From Pseudomonadota bacterium (GTDB lineage Bacteria > Desulfobacterota > Syntrophia > Syntrophales > UBA5619), in the NCBI GenBank assembly GCA_018819165.1, contig JAHJQP010000020.1, positions 1-44,228 of the forward strand: a DNA stretch of 44,228 bases, given 5' to 3'. The notes beneath the pieces are model-generated. The model was not told where the DNA came from. It saw only the letters and a program-made list of their open reading frames with translations, and did no database searches. Of the stretch, positions 33,135-42,121 are shown one piece after another. The stretch's first letter is position 1. Each line of letters starts with the position of its first letter. Position numbers and translations under genes: made by a program.

Positions 33135-34850
33135 ATGCGTTATTCGGAGCTGTTCCTGCCCACGGGAAGGGAGGTCCCTTCCGATGCGGAACTTGTCAGT
33201 CATCAGCTGATGATCCGGGCAGGAATGATGAGAAAACTGACCAGCGGAATCTATTCCTATCTTCCCCTGGGTTACCGGGTGATCCGCAAGGTCGAGCAGA
33301 TTGTCCGGGAAGAGATGAACCGGGCAGGGGCCCAGGAGGTATTCCTGCCTATGGTTCAGCCCGCCGAGCTCTGGCAGGAATCGGGCCGGTGGATCCATTA
33401 CGGCAAGGAGCTGCTCCGCCTCCGCGATCGCCATGACCGTGAATACTGTCTCGGGCCGACGCACGAGGAGGTGATCACCGATCTGGTCCGCAACGAGATC
33501 AAAACGTACCGGCAGCTCCCGAGAAATCTCTACCAGATCCAGACGAAGTTTCGCGATGAGATCCGGCCCCGGTTCGGGGTGATGCGCTGCCGGGAATTCG
33601 GGATGAAGGACGCCTACAGTTTCGATCCGGATGAGGCGGGCGCCGAGGTCAGTTACCGGAAGATGTTCGACGCCTACAACCGGATTTTTACGCGCTGCGG
33701 TCTGAACTTTCGGCCGGTGGAGGCGGATTCGGGGAGCATCGGCGGGAGTTATTCCCACGAATTCATGGTGATGGCCGATTCAGGAGAGGACGCGATCTGC
33801 TTCTGCAACGCCTGTCAGTACGCGGCCAATCTGGAGAAGGCCGAGCTCGCGAAACCCGAGGCGGAATTGCCGGCGGGATCGGCTCTTCTCCTTGAGGAGG
33901 TGCACACCCCGGGGGTGCAGACGATTGAAGAGGTCTGCGGTTACCTCCATGTCCGACCGGAAGAGGTTGTCAAGACCCTGATCTTCGCTGCGGACGGAGA
34001 GCCCGTGGCCGTACTGATCCGCGGGGATCGCGAGGTAAACGAGGTTAAGGTCCGGAACTATCTGGGTTGTGATGCCCTGGAACTCGCCTCGGATGACATG
34101 ATTTTCAAGGTGACCCGTTCCCCCCGAGGTTTTGCAGGCGCAATCGGCATCAAGGCCAGGATCATCGCCGATTATTCGCTCATCGGAGCGAGCGCCGTCG
34201 TCATGGGAGCAAATCGGGAGGATTATCATCTTAGCCATGTAAATCCGGGAAGGGATTTTAAGGTTGAAAATTATGCCGATCTGTGCGTGATCCGCCGGAG
34301 CGATCCCTGTCCCCGCTGTGGGGGGAAGATCAGCTTCGCCCGCGGGATCGAGGTCGGGCATGTATTCAAACTGGGAACAAAATACAGCAAAGCCATGAAG
34401 GCTCTCTATCTCGATCGGAACGGCCGGGAGCAGACCATGGTGATGGGTTGTTACGGCATCGGCATCGGCCGAACAGTCGCCGCCGCCATCGAACAGAACC
34501 ATGACGCCGACGGGATCGTCTGGCCTCTGCCGCTCGCCCCCTATCCGGTCATCATCACCCCGGTGAATGTGAATGAGAAACCGCTGTTGGAGACGGCGGA
34601 AAAAATCTACCTCTCCTTAGTGGAAAAAGGGGTGGACGTCCTTCTTGATGACCGCGACGAACGGGCGGGCGTCAAATTCAAGGATGCCGACCTCATCGGC
34701 ATCCCCTTCCGGGTGACGATCGGTCCCAAGAAACTGTCCGAAGGGAAGGTGGAAATCAGATACCGGCGATCCGGAGAGGTCAAGACCCTTACGGTTTCCG
34801 AAGTCGAGGCGTTTCTTATGGAGCGCATCAGCGAAAAATGTGAGGTGTGA
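33135..34850 (+). CDS. proS: Prolyl-tRNA synthetase (bacterial type)
   Basis: The 571-residue class II synthetase charges tRNA-Pro. Class II motifs are visible: motif 1 in the first 75 residues, motif 2 near FRDEIRPRFGVMR (136-148), and motif 3 MGCYGIGIGRTVAAAIEQ near 437-454. The editing domain (about 225-385) and C-terminal anticodon domain are present. AAGGAGG precedes the ATG. The last codons and stop lie in a repeat word (AATGTGAGG), so the tail CEV is repeat-derived. Confidence 0.96.
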   Translation: MRYSELFLPTGREVPSDAELVSHQLMIRAGMMRKLTSGIYSYLPLGYRVIRKVEQIVREEMNRAGAQEVFLPMVQPAELWQESGRWIHYGKELLRLRDRHDREYCLGPTHEEVITDLVRNEIKTYRQLPRNLYQIQTKFRDEIRPRFGVMRCREFGMKDAYSFDPDEAGAEVSYRKMFDAYNRIFTRCGLNFRPVEADSGSIGGSYSHEFMVMADSGEDAICFCNACQYAANLEKAELAKPEAELPAGSALLLEEVHTPGVQTIEEVCGYLHVRPEEVVKTLIFAADGEPVAVLIRGDREVNEVKVRNYLGCDALELASDDMIFKVTRSPRGFAGAIGIKARIIADYSLIGASAVVMGANREDYHLSHVNPGRDFKVENYADLCVIRRSDPCPRCGGKISFARGIEVGHVFKLGTKYSKAMKALYLDRNGREQTMVMGCYGIGIGRTVAAAIEQNHDADGIVWPLPLAPYPVIITPVNVNEKPLLETAEKIYLSLVEKGVDVLLDDRDERAGVKFKDADLIGIPFRVTIGPKKLSEGKVEIRYRRSGEVKTLTVSEVEAFLMERISEKCEV

Positions 34851-34902
34851 AGAGTGAGGTGTAAAGCGTGAAACCCTCCTTGCTCTTTACTCCTTACACC
34901 TT
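34834..34902. repeat. Repeat cluster and hairpin at the proS end
   Basis: AAAAATGTGAGGTGTGAAG and the following GAGTGAGGTGTAAAG are near copies, and AGGTGTAA (34857-34864) pairs with TTACACCT (34894-34901). AATGTGAGG recurs at 40063-40071 and, inverted, near 37894-37902. It is an intergenic repeat family that may form a terminator-like stem between proS and the rel gene. Confidence 0.45.
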
Positions 34903-34919
34903 GAAGGACTGTAGCCCCC

Positions 34920-37064
34920 ATGCTCCGCATAAACGACATCCTGGATAAGGTCCAGTCATATCTCTTACCCTCCGAACTGGAGATGATCGAAAAAGCATAC
35001 ATCTTTTCCGCCTCCGTTCATCAGGAGCAGATCCGTCTCTCCGGCGAACCCTATCTGACCCATCCCATGGAGGTCTGCGGAATCCTGGCCCAAATGAAAC
35101 TCGATGCGGCGACGCTCGTGACCGGCCTCCTCCACGACACGTTGGAGAATACCCTAGCCACGCCGGAGCAGATCGAGGATGCCTTCGGAAAGGATGTGGC
35201 GTTTCTCGTCGACGGGCTGACAAAGATCAGCAAGATCACCCTCGGCAATCAGGAGGAAAGACAGGCGGAAAATTTCCGGAAGATGATCTTAGCCATGTCC
35301 TCCGACATCCGCATCCTCCTCGTGCGTCTGGCGGATCGCATCCACAACATGAGGACCCTCGAGTTCCAGTCGCCGGAGAGGCAGATCTACATCTCCAAGG
35401 AGTCCCTGGAACTGTACGCCCCCCTGGCCAATCGTCTGGGAATCAACTGGATGAAGATGGAATTAGAGGACCTCTCCTTCCGCTATCTCGATTTCGAGGC
35501 CTATAACGATCTCGCCAGGCGGGTGGTGAAGAAGAAAGAAAAACGGGAGGAATATACGCAAGAGGTCAACGGGATCATTAGCCGGGAGCTGGATCGTTTC
35601 GGGCTCAAGGGAGAGGTCGAGGGAAGAGCGAAGCATTTTTACAGCATCTATCAAAAGATGAAAGAGCAGCACATAGATTTCGACGAAGTCTATGATCTGA
35701 CGGCCTTCCGGATCATTCTGGACTCGGACAAGGAGAAGGACTGCTATGAAGCGCTGAGCATCGTCCACGCCCTCTGGAAGCCGGTCCCCGGGAGGTTCAA
35801 GGATTACATTGCGATGCCGAAGGCCAACCATTACCAGTCCCTCCATACGACGATGATCGGACCGTACGGAGAACGTCTCGAGATCCAGATCCGGACACGG
35901 GCGATGCATGAGTGGGCGGAAGAGGGAATCGCCGCCCACTGGCGCTATAAGGAAGGCAGGGCTTTGTCCAGCGATGATGGGGATCAGATCAAGAAGCTCC
36001 GAGATCTGTTGGACGCCCAGCAGGAGATCGAGAATCCGCGCGAGTTCATGTCCAACCTCAAAGTGGCCCTCTTCCCGGAGGAAGTTTATGTGTTTACGCC
36101 AAACGGGGATGTGAGGTCCTTTCCGAAAGGGGCAACGCCCATCGATTTTGCCTACAGTATCCACACGGATATCGGCAATCAATGTATCGGCGCCAAGGTA
36201 AACCGGAGCATCGTCCCTCTGAAGTATCAGCTGAAGAATGGGGATACGGTAGAGATAATCACCCAGGCGGGACACCATCCCAGCAAGGACTGGCTGAAAT
36301 TCGTGGTCACCTCTCGTGCGATTGCGAAAATCAGGTACTGGGTCAAGACCGAAGAGCGGAAGAGAAGCCTTGCCCTTGGCCGGGATCTCCTGGAAAAGGA
36401 GTTCAAAAAACATCACCTGAAATTCGGACAGATCGCCAAATCTTCGAAAATGGCCGAGATCTACGCTGAATATCATATCGATTCCCTGGACGATCTGATG
36501 GCTGGCGTCGGTTACGGGAAGGTGTCTCCGAAGCATGTCGTCCATCATTTCCTGCCGGAGGAAGAAACCAAGAAAGAAACAACGGTCGCCAGGACCAGGA
36601 AAAAGGGTGCGGAAACGGCGCCCGTCGGCGTGTCGTTGACGGGGATCGAGGATATCATGGTCCGGTTCGGGAAGTGCTGCGATCCCATACCCGGGGACGA
36701 GATCACCGGGTATATCTCGCGCGGCAGGGGGATTACCGTTCATACGGCCAATTGCGCACATATCCGGGAGATGGACCCAGACCGGCTGGTCGATGTCCAA
36801 TGGGAGATCCGCGAAAAAAGGGAATATCCGGTGCAGATGCGGATCATCGGCAACGACAAGAAGGGGCTCCTGGCTGATATCAGCTCCGCCATAACTTCTG
36901 TTGATGTCAACATCACCCATGCGGAGATCAATATCTCACAGGATGGCGAGGCTATCTGCGATTTCGCTGTCAATGTGAATGATCTCCATCAGTTCAACAA
37001 GGTCATTACGGCGGTCAAGAAAGTGCGGGAGGTCATCTCCGTGGAGAGACTCTGGCGGCCATGA
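34920..37064 (+). CDS. RelA/SpoT-family (p)ppGpp synthetase/hydrolase with altered hydrolase motif
   Basis: The 714-residue protein has the full long-Rel layout: HD hydrolase (about 25-180), synthetase (about 235-350), TGS (about 385-445) and C-terminal ACT (about 640-710). The synthetase has RFKDYIAMPKANHYQSLHT and EIQIRT, the RxKD type of bifunctional enzymes. Metal ligands H48, H72, D73 and D139 of the hydrolase are intact. The catalytic HDxxED pair reads HDTLEN (72-77), so the aspartate needed for hydrolysis in Rel enzymes is Asn. It may be a weak hydrolase. Other Rel or small alarmone enzymes may exist elsewhere. Confidence 0.93.
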   Translation: MLRINDILDKVQSYLLPSELEMIEKAYIFSASVHQEQIRLSGEPYLTHPMEVCGILAQMKLDAATLVTGLLHDTLENTLATPEQIEDAFGKDVAFLVDGLTKISKITLGNQEERQAENFRKMILAMSSDIRILLVRLADRIHNMRTLEFQSPERQIYISKESLELYAPLANRLGINWMKMELEDLSFRYLDFEAYNDLARRVVKKKEKREEYTQEVNGIISRELDRFGLKGEVEGRAKHFYSIYQKMKEQHIDFDEVYDLTAFRIILDSDKEKDCYEALSIVHALWKPVPGRFKDYIAMPKANHYQSLHTTMIGPYGERLEIQIRTRAMHEWAEEGIAAHWRYKEGRALSSDDGDQIKKLRDLLDAQQEIENPREFMSNLKVALFPEEVYVFTPNGDVRSFPKGATPIDFAYSIHTDIGNQCIGAKVNRSIVPLKYQLKNGDTVEIITQAGHHPSKDWLKFVVTSRAIAKIRYWVKTEERKRSLALGRDLLEKEFKKHHLKFGQIAKSSKMAEIYAEYHIDSLDDLMAGVGYGKVSPKHVVHHFLPEEETKKETTVARTRKKGAETAPVGVSLTGIEDIMVRFGKCCDPIPGDEITGYISRGRGITVHTANCAHIREMDPDRLVDVQWEIREKREYPVQMRIIGNDKKGLLADISSAITSVDVNITHAEINISQDGEAICDFAVNVNDLHQFNKVITAVKKVREVISVERLWRP

Positions 37065-37103
37065 GATGGAAGCGGCAGGGGCGAGGTTTTACGATGATAA
37101 GAA

Positions 37104-37133
37104 TTGACAGCCAAAGACCGTTTGCTGTAAGAA
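37104..37133 (+). promoter_or_regulatory. Possible promoter of the amidase gene
   Basis: A perfect TTGACA (37104-37109) is followed after 18 bp by TAAGAA (37128-37133), 38 bp before the ATG of the amidase gene. The -10 box is only fair. Confidence 0.45.
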
Positions 37134-37170
37134 CCACCTGCCGTGGAATGATCTGATTGGAAAGGAATCA

Positions 37171-37881
37171 ATGGAATTCATGAATGGATGTCGTCGGAAA
37201 TTTTGGATTCTCCCTGTGGCCATCATCCTGTGTTGCCTCTTTGCCATGACGGCGGCGGCCGCTCAGCCGAATCGGCATACCGTCCTGATCGATCCCGCCC
37301 ATGGAGGCGAGGATACAGGGGTGGTGTCGGATAAGCTCCGGGAGAAGGACCTGACCATGAACCTTGCCCTATTGATCCGCCAGGAGGCGCGAAAAACGGC
37401 GGACCTGCAGATCCAGCTGACCCGTAACGCCGACAGGAAGATGACTATTGCAGAGAGGATCAACGCAGTCGGTACGGTCAAATCGGATTGCCTGATCAGC
37501 CTGCATGTCAATGCCGGATTCGGGAAAAAGGCCACCGGCTATGAGGTCTATTTCCCTGGTTTCAGGCAAACCGTTGCCGGTGGCGGAGACTCCGCCGCTA
37601 TCCTTAAGGATATGGCAAAAAACAAGCACCTCAACGATTCCGTGAGACTCGCGCAGCAGATCCAATCCAGTCTCGAGAAGGTTTTTCCCCGCAAGGGGCG
37701 CGGGCTGCGCGATGCACCCTGCCCGCTTCTGGACGGGCTTAATGTTCCCGGGCTGGTCGTGGAGATCGGCTTTGCGACCAATCCGGAAGACCGGAAAAGC
37801 CTGAACGAAGAAGAGACGCAACGGGCCGTCGCCCAGGCGCTGGTAAGGGGGCTGCAGGCCTATTTTCAGAAAGGGCCGTGA
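37171..37881 (+). CDS. N-acetylmuramoyl-L-alanine amidase (Amidase_3, exported)
   Basis: The 236-residue enzyme cleaves the amide bond between muramic acid and peptide in peptidoglycan. A signal peptide (residues about 11-32, ending TAAAAAQ) exports it. Zinc-site motifs are DPAHGGEDTG near 45, an EKDL glutamate near 63, SLHVNAGF near 111 and a C-terminal VEIGFATNPED. It lacks an AMIN or cell-wall binding domain, so it is a minimal amidase. AAAGGAA precedes the ATG. Confidence 0.9.
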   Translation: MEFMNGCRRKFWILPVAIILCCLFAMTAAAAQPNRHTVLIDPAHGGEDTGVVSDKLREKDLTMNLALLIRQEARKTADLQIQLTRNADRKMTIAERINAVGTVKSDCLISLHVNAGFGKKATGYEVYFPGFRQTVAGGGDSAAILKDMAKNKHLNDSVRLAQQIQSSLEKVFPRKGRGLRDAPCPLLDGLNVPGLVVEIGFATNPEDRKSLNEEETQRAVAQALVRGLQAYFQKGP

Positions 37882-37905
37882 AGGGGTGCTCACTCCTCAC
37901 ATTTT

Positions 37906-38574
37906 TTGCGGCGGGCTGACAAAAATACAGCGGAACATCCTCGGGAGTCTGGACTGAAAAAGATCGTATTTGCCTCACGGAACAGGGGAAAGATAAAAGA
38001 GATCCGGGCCATGCTCGCGGACCTCGGGATGAGACTCCTTTCTTTGAACGATTTCCCTGATATTCCTGAGATCGTAGAAGACGGAGAGAGCTTTCTGGAA
38101 AATGCGCTAAAAAAGGCGCGGACTGTTGCGGAACTGACGGGAGAGAACGTCCTTGCCGACGATTCCGGTCTGGAGGTGAAGGCCCTGAAAGGGGCGCCCG
38201 GAATCTATTCCTCGCGGTATGCCGGCAACGGGGCGGATGATGAGAAGAACATCAGGAAGCTGCTGAAAGACATGAAGGGAGTCCCCCCCGAAGAAAGGGA
38301 GGCTGCTTTTCGGTGCGCTCTCGTTCTCTACCGGCCCGATGGGCATTATGAAACCTTTGAGGGACGTTGGGAAGGAAGGATTGCGGAAGCGCCGATTGGC
38401 CGGGAAGGGTTCGGATACGATCCTGTTTTTTCCCTGCCGGAGTTGGGATTGACCGTGGCCGAACTTTCTCCCGAGGTCAAGAACCGGATCAGCCATCGGG
38501 CCCAGGCCTTTGAAAAGTTGAAGGAGAGGCTCAGAGAAGAGATAGGGAAAACGGGGCGTAGCGCAGTCCGGTAG
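37906..38574 (+). CDS. rdgB: dITP/XTP pyrophosphatase (RdgB/HAM1)
   Basis: This enzyme removes deaminated purine nucleotides. Conserved motifs are KKIVFASRNRGKIKEI, the ADDSGLEVKAL block with GAPGIYSSRYAG, and GREGFGYDPVF. From TTG 37906 it has 222 residues. The family usually begins at KKIVF, which here follows a CTG at 37954 with GGGAG upstream; that rarer start would give 206 residues, the usual size. Its last eight codons and stop lie inside the tRNA-Pro gene. Confidence 0.93.
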   Translation: MRRADKNTAEHPRESGLKKIVFASRNRGKIKEIRAMLADLGMRLLSLNDFPDIPEIVEDGESFLENALKKARTVAELTGENVLADDSGLEVKALKGAPGIYSSRYAGNGADDEKNIRKLLKDMKGVPPEEREAAFRCALVLYRPDGHYETFEGRWEGRIAEAPIGREGFGYDPVFSLPELGLTVAELSPEVKNRISHRAQAFEKLKERLREEIGKTGRSAVR

Positions 38575-38628
38575 CGCACCTGCTTTGGGAGCAGGATGTC
38601 GCAGGTTCAAATCCTGCCGCCCCGACCA
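38552..38628 (+). tRNA. tRNA-Pro (TGG)
   Basis: A 77-nt cloverleaf: acceptor CGGGGCG/CGCCCCG, D arm GCGC/GCGC, anticodon stem CCTGC/GCAGG around TTTGGGA with anticodon TGG (38586-38588), T arm GCAGG-TTCAAAT-CCTGC, and CCA encoded. Its first 23 nt overlap the end of rdgB in the same direction. C1:G72 is normal for tRNA-Pro. Confidence 0.97.
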
Positions 38629-38634
38629 GAAATA

Positions 38635-38669
38635 TCACCGTACCTCCGGCTTTGCTTGAGATACGGTGA
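38635..38669. terminator. Hairpin between tRNA-Pro and the leftward phosphohexomutase gene
   Basis: TCACCGTA (38635-38642) pairs with TACGGTGA (38662-38669), with further pairing inside. It lies between convergent genes and could end transcripts from both. T-runs are short on each side. Confidence 0.5.
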
Positions 38670-38689
38670 CATTTCCCTGAGTGCTGGAA

Positions 38690-40060
38690 TCAGTCGAATG
38701 ACTTCAGAATGCCCTTGAGGACCTCTTCAATTTCCTTTCGGATGGAGGCGAGACGGGCTTCCGTGGCCGCCTCGAAGCGCAGCACCAGGACGGGCTGGGT
38801 GTTGGAGGCGCGCAGCAGTCCCCACCCGTCGCCGAAAGAAACCCGCACGCCGTCGATCGTGATGATGTCGTGGGTTTTGCGGAAGTGATCCCGGACGGCC
38901 TCGACGACGCCGAACTTGATCCGGTCCGGACAATCCACCCGTATCTCGGGGGTCGCAAAAGTCTTGGGGACGTCGGCCAGGAGATCGCTCAGCCGCTTCC
39001 CCGATTCGGAGAGGATCTCCAGCAGGCGGACGGTGGCATAGATCGCATCATCATAGCCGAAATACCGATCGGCAAAGAAAATGTGGCCGCTCATCTCTCC
39101 CGCGAGGAGGGCCTTCTCCTCCTTCATCTTCCCCTTGATCAGGGAATGGCCCGCCTTCCACATGATCGCCTTTCCACCGTTCTTCGCGATATCGTCGTAG
39201 AGTTTCTGCGAGCATTTCACCTCGCCGATGATGGTGGCGCCGGGGTTGCTCTTCAGGATAAAGCGGGAAAAAAGCAGGAGAAGCTCATCGCCCCAGAGGA
39301 TCACTCCCCGGTCGGTGATCACCCCGATCCGGTCCGCGTCTCCATCATAGGCGATTCCGACATCGGCTTTCTCATCTTGGACGATACGGATCAGCTCCCG
39401 GAGATTTTCCGGGATCGTCGGATCGGGGAAATGGTGGGGGAACCTTCCGTCAGGATCGCAATAGATGTCCGCAACCCGGCAACCGAAACGCTTCAGGAGG
39501 GGTAGCGCGAAGAACCCTCCCACACCGTTCCCCCCGTCGACGGCAACCTTCATGCCCTCGTGGATGACCACGTTCTGGAAAAGATAATCCTCATAGGCAC
39601 GCGCGATATCCACCCGATCAAGACAGCCGGCGCCGGCACTGATGTAGGCCGCACCTTCGATGATCCTGCGCAGTTGCTGGATCTCCTCCCCATATATCGT
39701 GTCGGGACCGATGCAAATCTTGAAGCCGTTAAAGTCCGGAGGATTATGGCTTCCCGTGACCATCACGCCACCGTCCGCCTGGAGATGGCGGATCGAGAAG
39801 TAGAGCATGGGGGTGGCGCAAAGGCCCACGTCGATCATATCGATCCCCGCGGTCATGATGCCCCTTCCGACGGCCTCATGATAGGTCTCCGAACTGAGGC
39901 GGCAATCCCTGCCCAGCGTCATCTTTCGGACCCCTTGACGAAAGGCATAGGTCCCGATGGCGCGGCCCAGGCGATAAACAAAATCCGGGGTCAGATCTTT
40001 ATCCACGATGCCCCGTACGTCATATTCGCGAAAAACCTCAGGATTCATTTCTGTCATCAT
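38690..40060 (-). CDS. Phosphomannomutase/phosphoglucomutase
   Basis: The 456-residue alpha-D-phosphohexomutase (ManB/AlgC type) interconverts hexose 6- and 1-phosphates for sugar nucleotide and lipopolysaccharide synthesis. Motifs in order: FREYDVRG near residue 9, the phosphoserine loop MVTGSHNPPDFNG near 100, metal site DGDADRIG near 245, sugar loop GEMSGHIFF near 328, and a C-terminal phosphate loop with RASNTQPVLVLR. The start at 40060 is uncertain; ATG 40048 is also possible and no good ribosome site is seen. A repeat-rich leader precedes it. Confidence 0.94.
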   Translation of the reverse strand: MMTEMNPEVFREYDVRGIVDKDLTPDFVYRLGRAIGTYAFRQGVRKMTLGRDCRLSSETYHEAVGRGIMTAGIDMIDVGLCATPMLYFSIRHLQADGGVMVTGSHNPPDFNGFKICIGPDTIYGEEIQQLRRIIEGAAYISAGAGCLDRVDIARAYEDYLFQNVVIHEGMKVAVDGGNGVGGFFALPLLKRFGCRVADIYCDPDGRFPHHFPDPTIPENLRELIRIVQDEKADVGIAYDGDADRIGVITDRGVILWGDELLLLFSRFILKSNPGATIIGEVKCSQKLYDDIAKNGGKAIMWKAGHSLIKGKMKEEKALLAGEMSGHIFFADRYFGYDDAIYATVRLLEILSESGKRLSDLLADVPKTFATPEIRVDCPDRIKFGVVEAVRDHFRKTHDIITIDGVRVSFGDGWGLLRASNTQPVLVLRFEAATEARLASIRKEIEEVLKGILKSFD

Positions 40061-40200
40061 CAATGTGAGGCATGAGGTGTGAAACGGGATCAGTTTCAAA
40101 CCCTTTGTGATTCCGATTGGGTCATGGGTTATCTTGCACTAAAAATTCATCAGGAGAACCTTCGTCGAGAGAAGGAGAAAGTGCCTGTTTAAACGCCCGC

Positions 40201-40230
40201 ATACTAATCGCTATGGCCATTTTCTGTCAA
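40201..40230 (-). promoter_or_regulatory. Possible leftward promoter for the phosphohexomutase gene
   Basis: On the minus strand TTGACA (40230-40225) overlaps the stop of the Nudix gene, followed after 18 bp by TAGTAT (40206-40201). The leader to the start codon would be about 135 nt and includes an AATGTGAGG repeat. Confidence 0.4.
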
Positions 40231-41126
40231 GAAAAGAATGAGTCATAAGATGAGAGGCGTCCGGTCAGATAGTCGGAGTGCAGTGTTCTCCGGATGACGC
40301 GACCCTCCCTCCATTCCGGCAGGCGGTAATCCATCACTATCTCGAGAAAGCGGATGATGATGTTGAAGGTTGCCCCCCAGAGGATCTCCTCCCCGCCGCC
40401 GGCGTCGCGGTGGATGAGACACGGGAATTGAAGGGATTTCGGTTCGCCTGGTTCGGCCTGGTCGGCAGCTTCGATGGCGTAGCAGCCGATAAGTTCATCC
40501 CGGTAAAAGGAGGTCAAGGGTATTTTCAGGATCTTTTCGACCTCGTCATTCGGGCGGAGCAAGCCGGGGTTTTCAATAAAGCCCGCAAGAGGAAAGATCG
40601 TCCGCCGGAAAAGGGTCAGGCTGTAGGTCGGTAGAGGACCGAGAAACGAGACGTGGCAGGGGGAAAGCCGGATCTCTTCCCAGGATTCGCGCAGGGCGTT
40701 CGTCAGAAAAAGGGTGATGATCCGGAAGGCTTCCCGGTCTCGAGTGGCTGCATATCTGCGTGCCGCGCCGCGAAGGATGGGGAAGGGGCCGTAGATGAGC
40801 AGAAGCCTCAGAAAATCGTCCACAAGGGGGTGGAGCATGCCCCCGGGGAAACTCAGATCACCCGGTTGCGGGACATGCGGGGAGCGTTTTATCAGCTGAA
40901 AATAAAACTCTCCCTCGTCAGAGAGCCTTTCCGGCGATGATTCGCGAAAGACGAGCGGGAGCAGAACCCCCGCCGCGCGGCGGAATAAAGCCGTTTTTTG
41001 AGCGGCGGCGATCTGCTGTATGGTTTCCTGAAAATCGGAAGGATGCGTTCCGAGTCTTTCGATAACCCGTGCCAGAAATTCTTCCCGGCGTGTCAGGAGT
41101 CCGGGAGCGGCGGTCGGAATGCTCAT
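40227..41126 (-). CDS. Nudix hydrolase (CoA-pyrophosphatase-like) with an insertion in the Nudix box
   Basis: The 299-residue protein has QPGDLSFPGGML at residues 87-98 and ALRESWEEI at 144-152, the two halves of the Nudix box of CoA pyrophosphatases. In the family these halves are about 16 residues apart; here 50. The extra 34 or so residues include a hydrophobic segment and an arginine-rich stretch. The box glycine after EE is Arg. It hydrolyses nucleoside diphosphate derivatives if active; CoA as substrate is inference. It overlaps the upstream hydrolase gene by 4 bp (ATGA). Confidence 0.75.
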   Translation of the reverse strand: MSIPTAAPGLLTRREEFLARVIERLGTHPSDFQETIQQIAAAQKTALFRRAAGVLLPLVFRESSPERLSDEGEFYFQLIKRSPHVPQPGDLSFPGGMLHPLVDDFLRLLLIYGPFPILRGAARRYAATRDREAFRIITLFLTNALRESWEEIRLSPCHVSFLGPLPTYSLTLFRRTIFPLAGFIENPGLLRPNDEVEKILKIPLTSFYRDELIGCYAIEAADQAEPGEPKSLQFPCLIHRDAGGGEEILWGATFNIIIRFLEIVMDYRLPEWREGRVIRRTLHSDYLTGRLSSYDSFFS

Positions 41127-42100
41127 CTTTCCTCCAGGTTATCCAATGTTTCGCCGATTCGCCTTTCATACCAGCACCCCCGGGGGAAGGGGTCCAGAAA
41201 TCCGCAGTGCCCGCCTTGTTTCTGGAGGGATATTTGAAGAAATCCGTTTGCGGAAAGATGACGGTAATCTTCCACAGGAACGACGGGATCATCTGCGGAG
41301 GCGAAGATCACAACCGGCATGGCGAGGGGGGCGAGAAAATTTCCCGTCAGGGTGTAGAGCCGGAAATAGTCGCGGTAATGACCGAACTCCGTGTAATAGG
41401 GCATGATGGCCTCCGTCAGTCCCATGCACGTTTTGTGATGAAGGATCTCGTCAAAGTGATAGAGGTCGGGAAAACAGAGCTGCTTTGCCCGGAGAGAGCG
41501 TTTCCACTTGGTCATAAAATAATGGCGATAGACAGGGAGTCCGGCATCGATAGCAAGGGTCGATTTATAGGGATCGAGAGCGGGACTGATACAGAATACC
41601 TGCCGAAGATTGGGAATAGGGGAGTAGGATTGACGGAGGGCGATCCGGAGGGTAAAATTTCCTCCCAGTGAAAACCCGATGAGATAACAGGGTCGCTTCG
41701 GGAGCAGACGGGCAATTTGGCTCACCGCCCGGGCGGTTTCCTCCGTCAGGGCGCCGTGGAAAAGTTCCCGGTTGAGGTGATGGCTACTCCCGTGGTCCCT
41801 CAGGTTCAGACGGAAGATGTCGTATCCCCGGCGGTAAAAGAAGCGCCCCGTCGAGAGGATATAGGTGGAGTCGGCGCTGCCCTCCCATCCGTGCAGGAGG
41901 ATGATGATGCCCTTTGCCGGCCGCAACGCCTGCCGGGAGAGGTAGCCCAGGAGCCGAGCGCCGTTGCCGCCATCAACGATCATCTCCTGCGCCGCGTCGG
42001 ACATCTCGTTTTTCCCCCGGACCCGCAGACTCAGGCTGCCGAAGATGGTCTGGAGGTGGGGGTTTCTTGCCCACCAGACTGGTTTGAACAGATCCTCCAT
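41123..42100 (-). CDS. YheT-type alpha/beta hydrolase
   Basis: The 325-residue protein starts with FKPVWWARNPHLQTIFGSL, the hallmark of the YheT/ABHD1-3 family. LLHGWEGS near 70-77 is the oxyanion region, GFSLGGNF near 142 carries the nucleophile serine, DDPVVP near 268 the acid and GGHCGF near 294 the catalytic histidine. Substrates are probably esters or lipids; they are not known here. It is coupled to the Nudix gene. Confidence 0.88.
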   Translation of the reverse strand: MEDLFKPVWWARNPHLQTIFGSLSLRVRGKNEMSDAAQEMIVDGGNGARLLGYLSRQALRPAKGIIILLHGWEGSADSTYILSTGRFFYRRGYDIFRLNLRDHGSSHHLNRELFHGALTEETARAVSQIARLLPKRPCYLIGFSLGGNFTLRIALRQSYSPIPNLRQVFCISPALDPYKSTLAIDAGLPVYRHYFMTKWKRSLRAKQLCFPDLYHFDEILHHKTCMGLTEAIMPYYTEFGHYRDYFRLYTLTGNFLAPLAMPVVIFASADDPVVPVEDYRHLSANGFLQISLQKQGGHCGFLDPFPRGCWYERRIGETLDNLEER

Positions 42101-42121
42101 GTTGCCTCATCGTGAATACGC

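Noticed and set aside
35463..36920. 485-codon open frame antisense to the Rel gene
   Set aside because: Shadow of a clearly conserved gene; no start context or motif.
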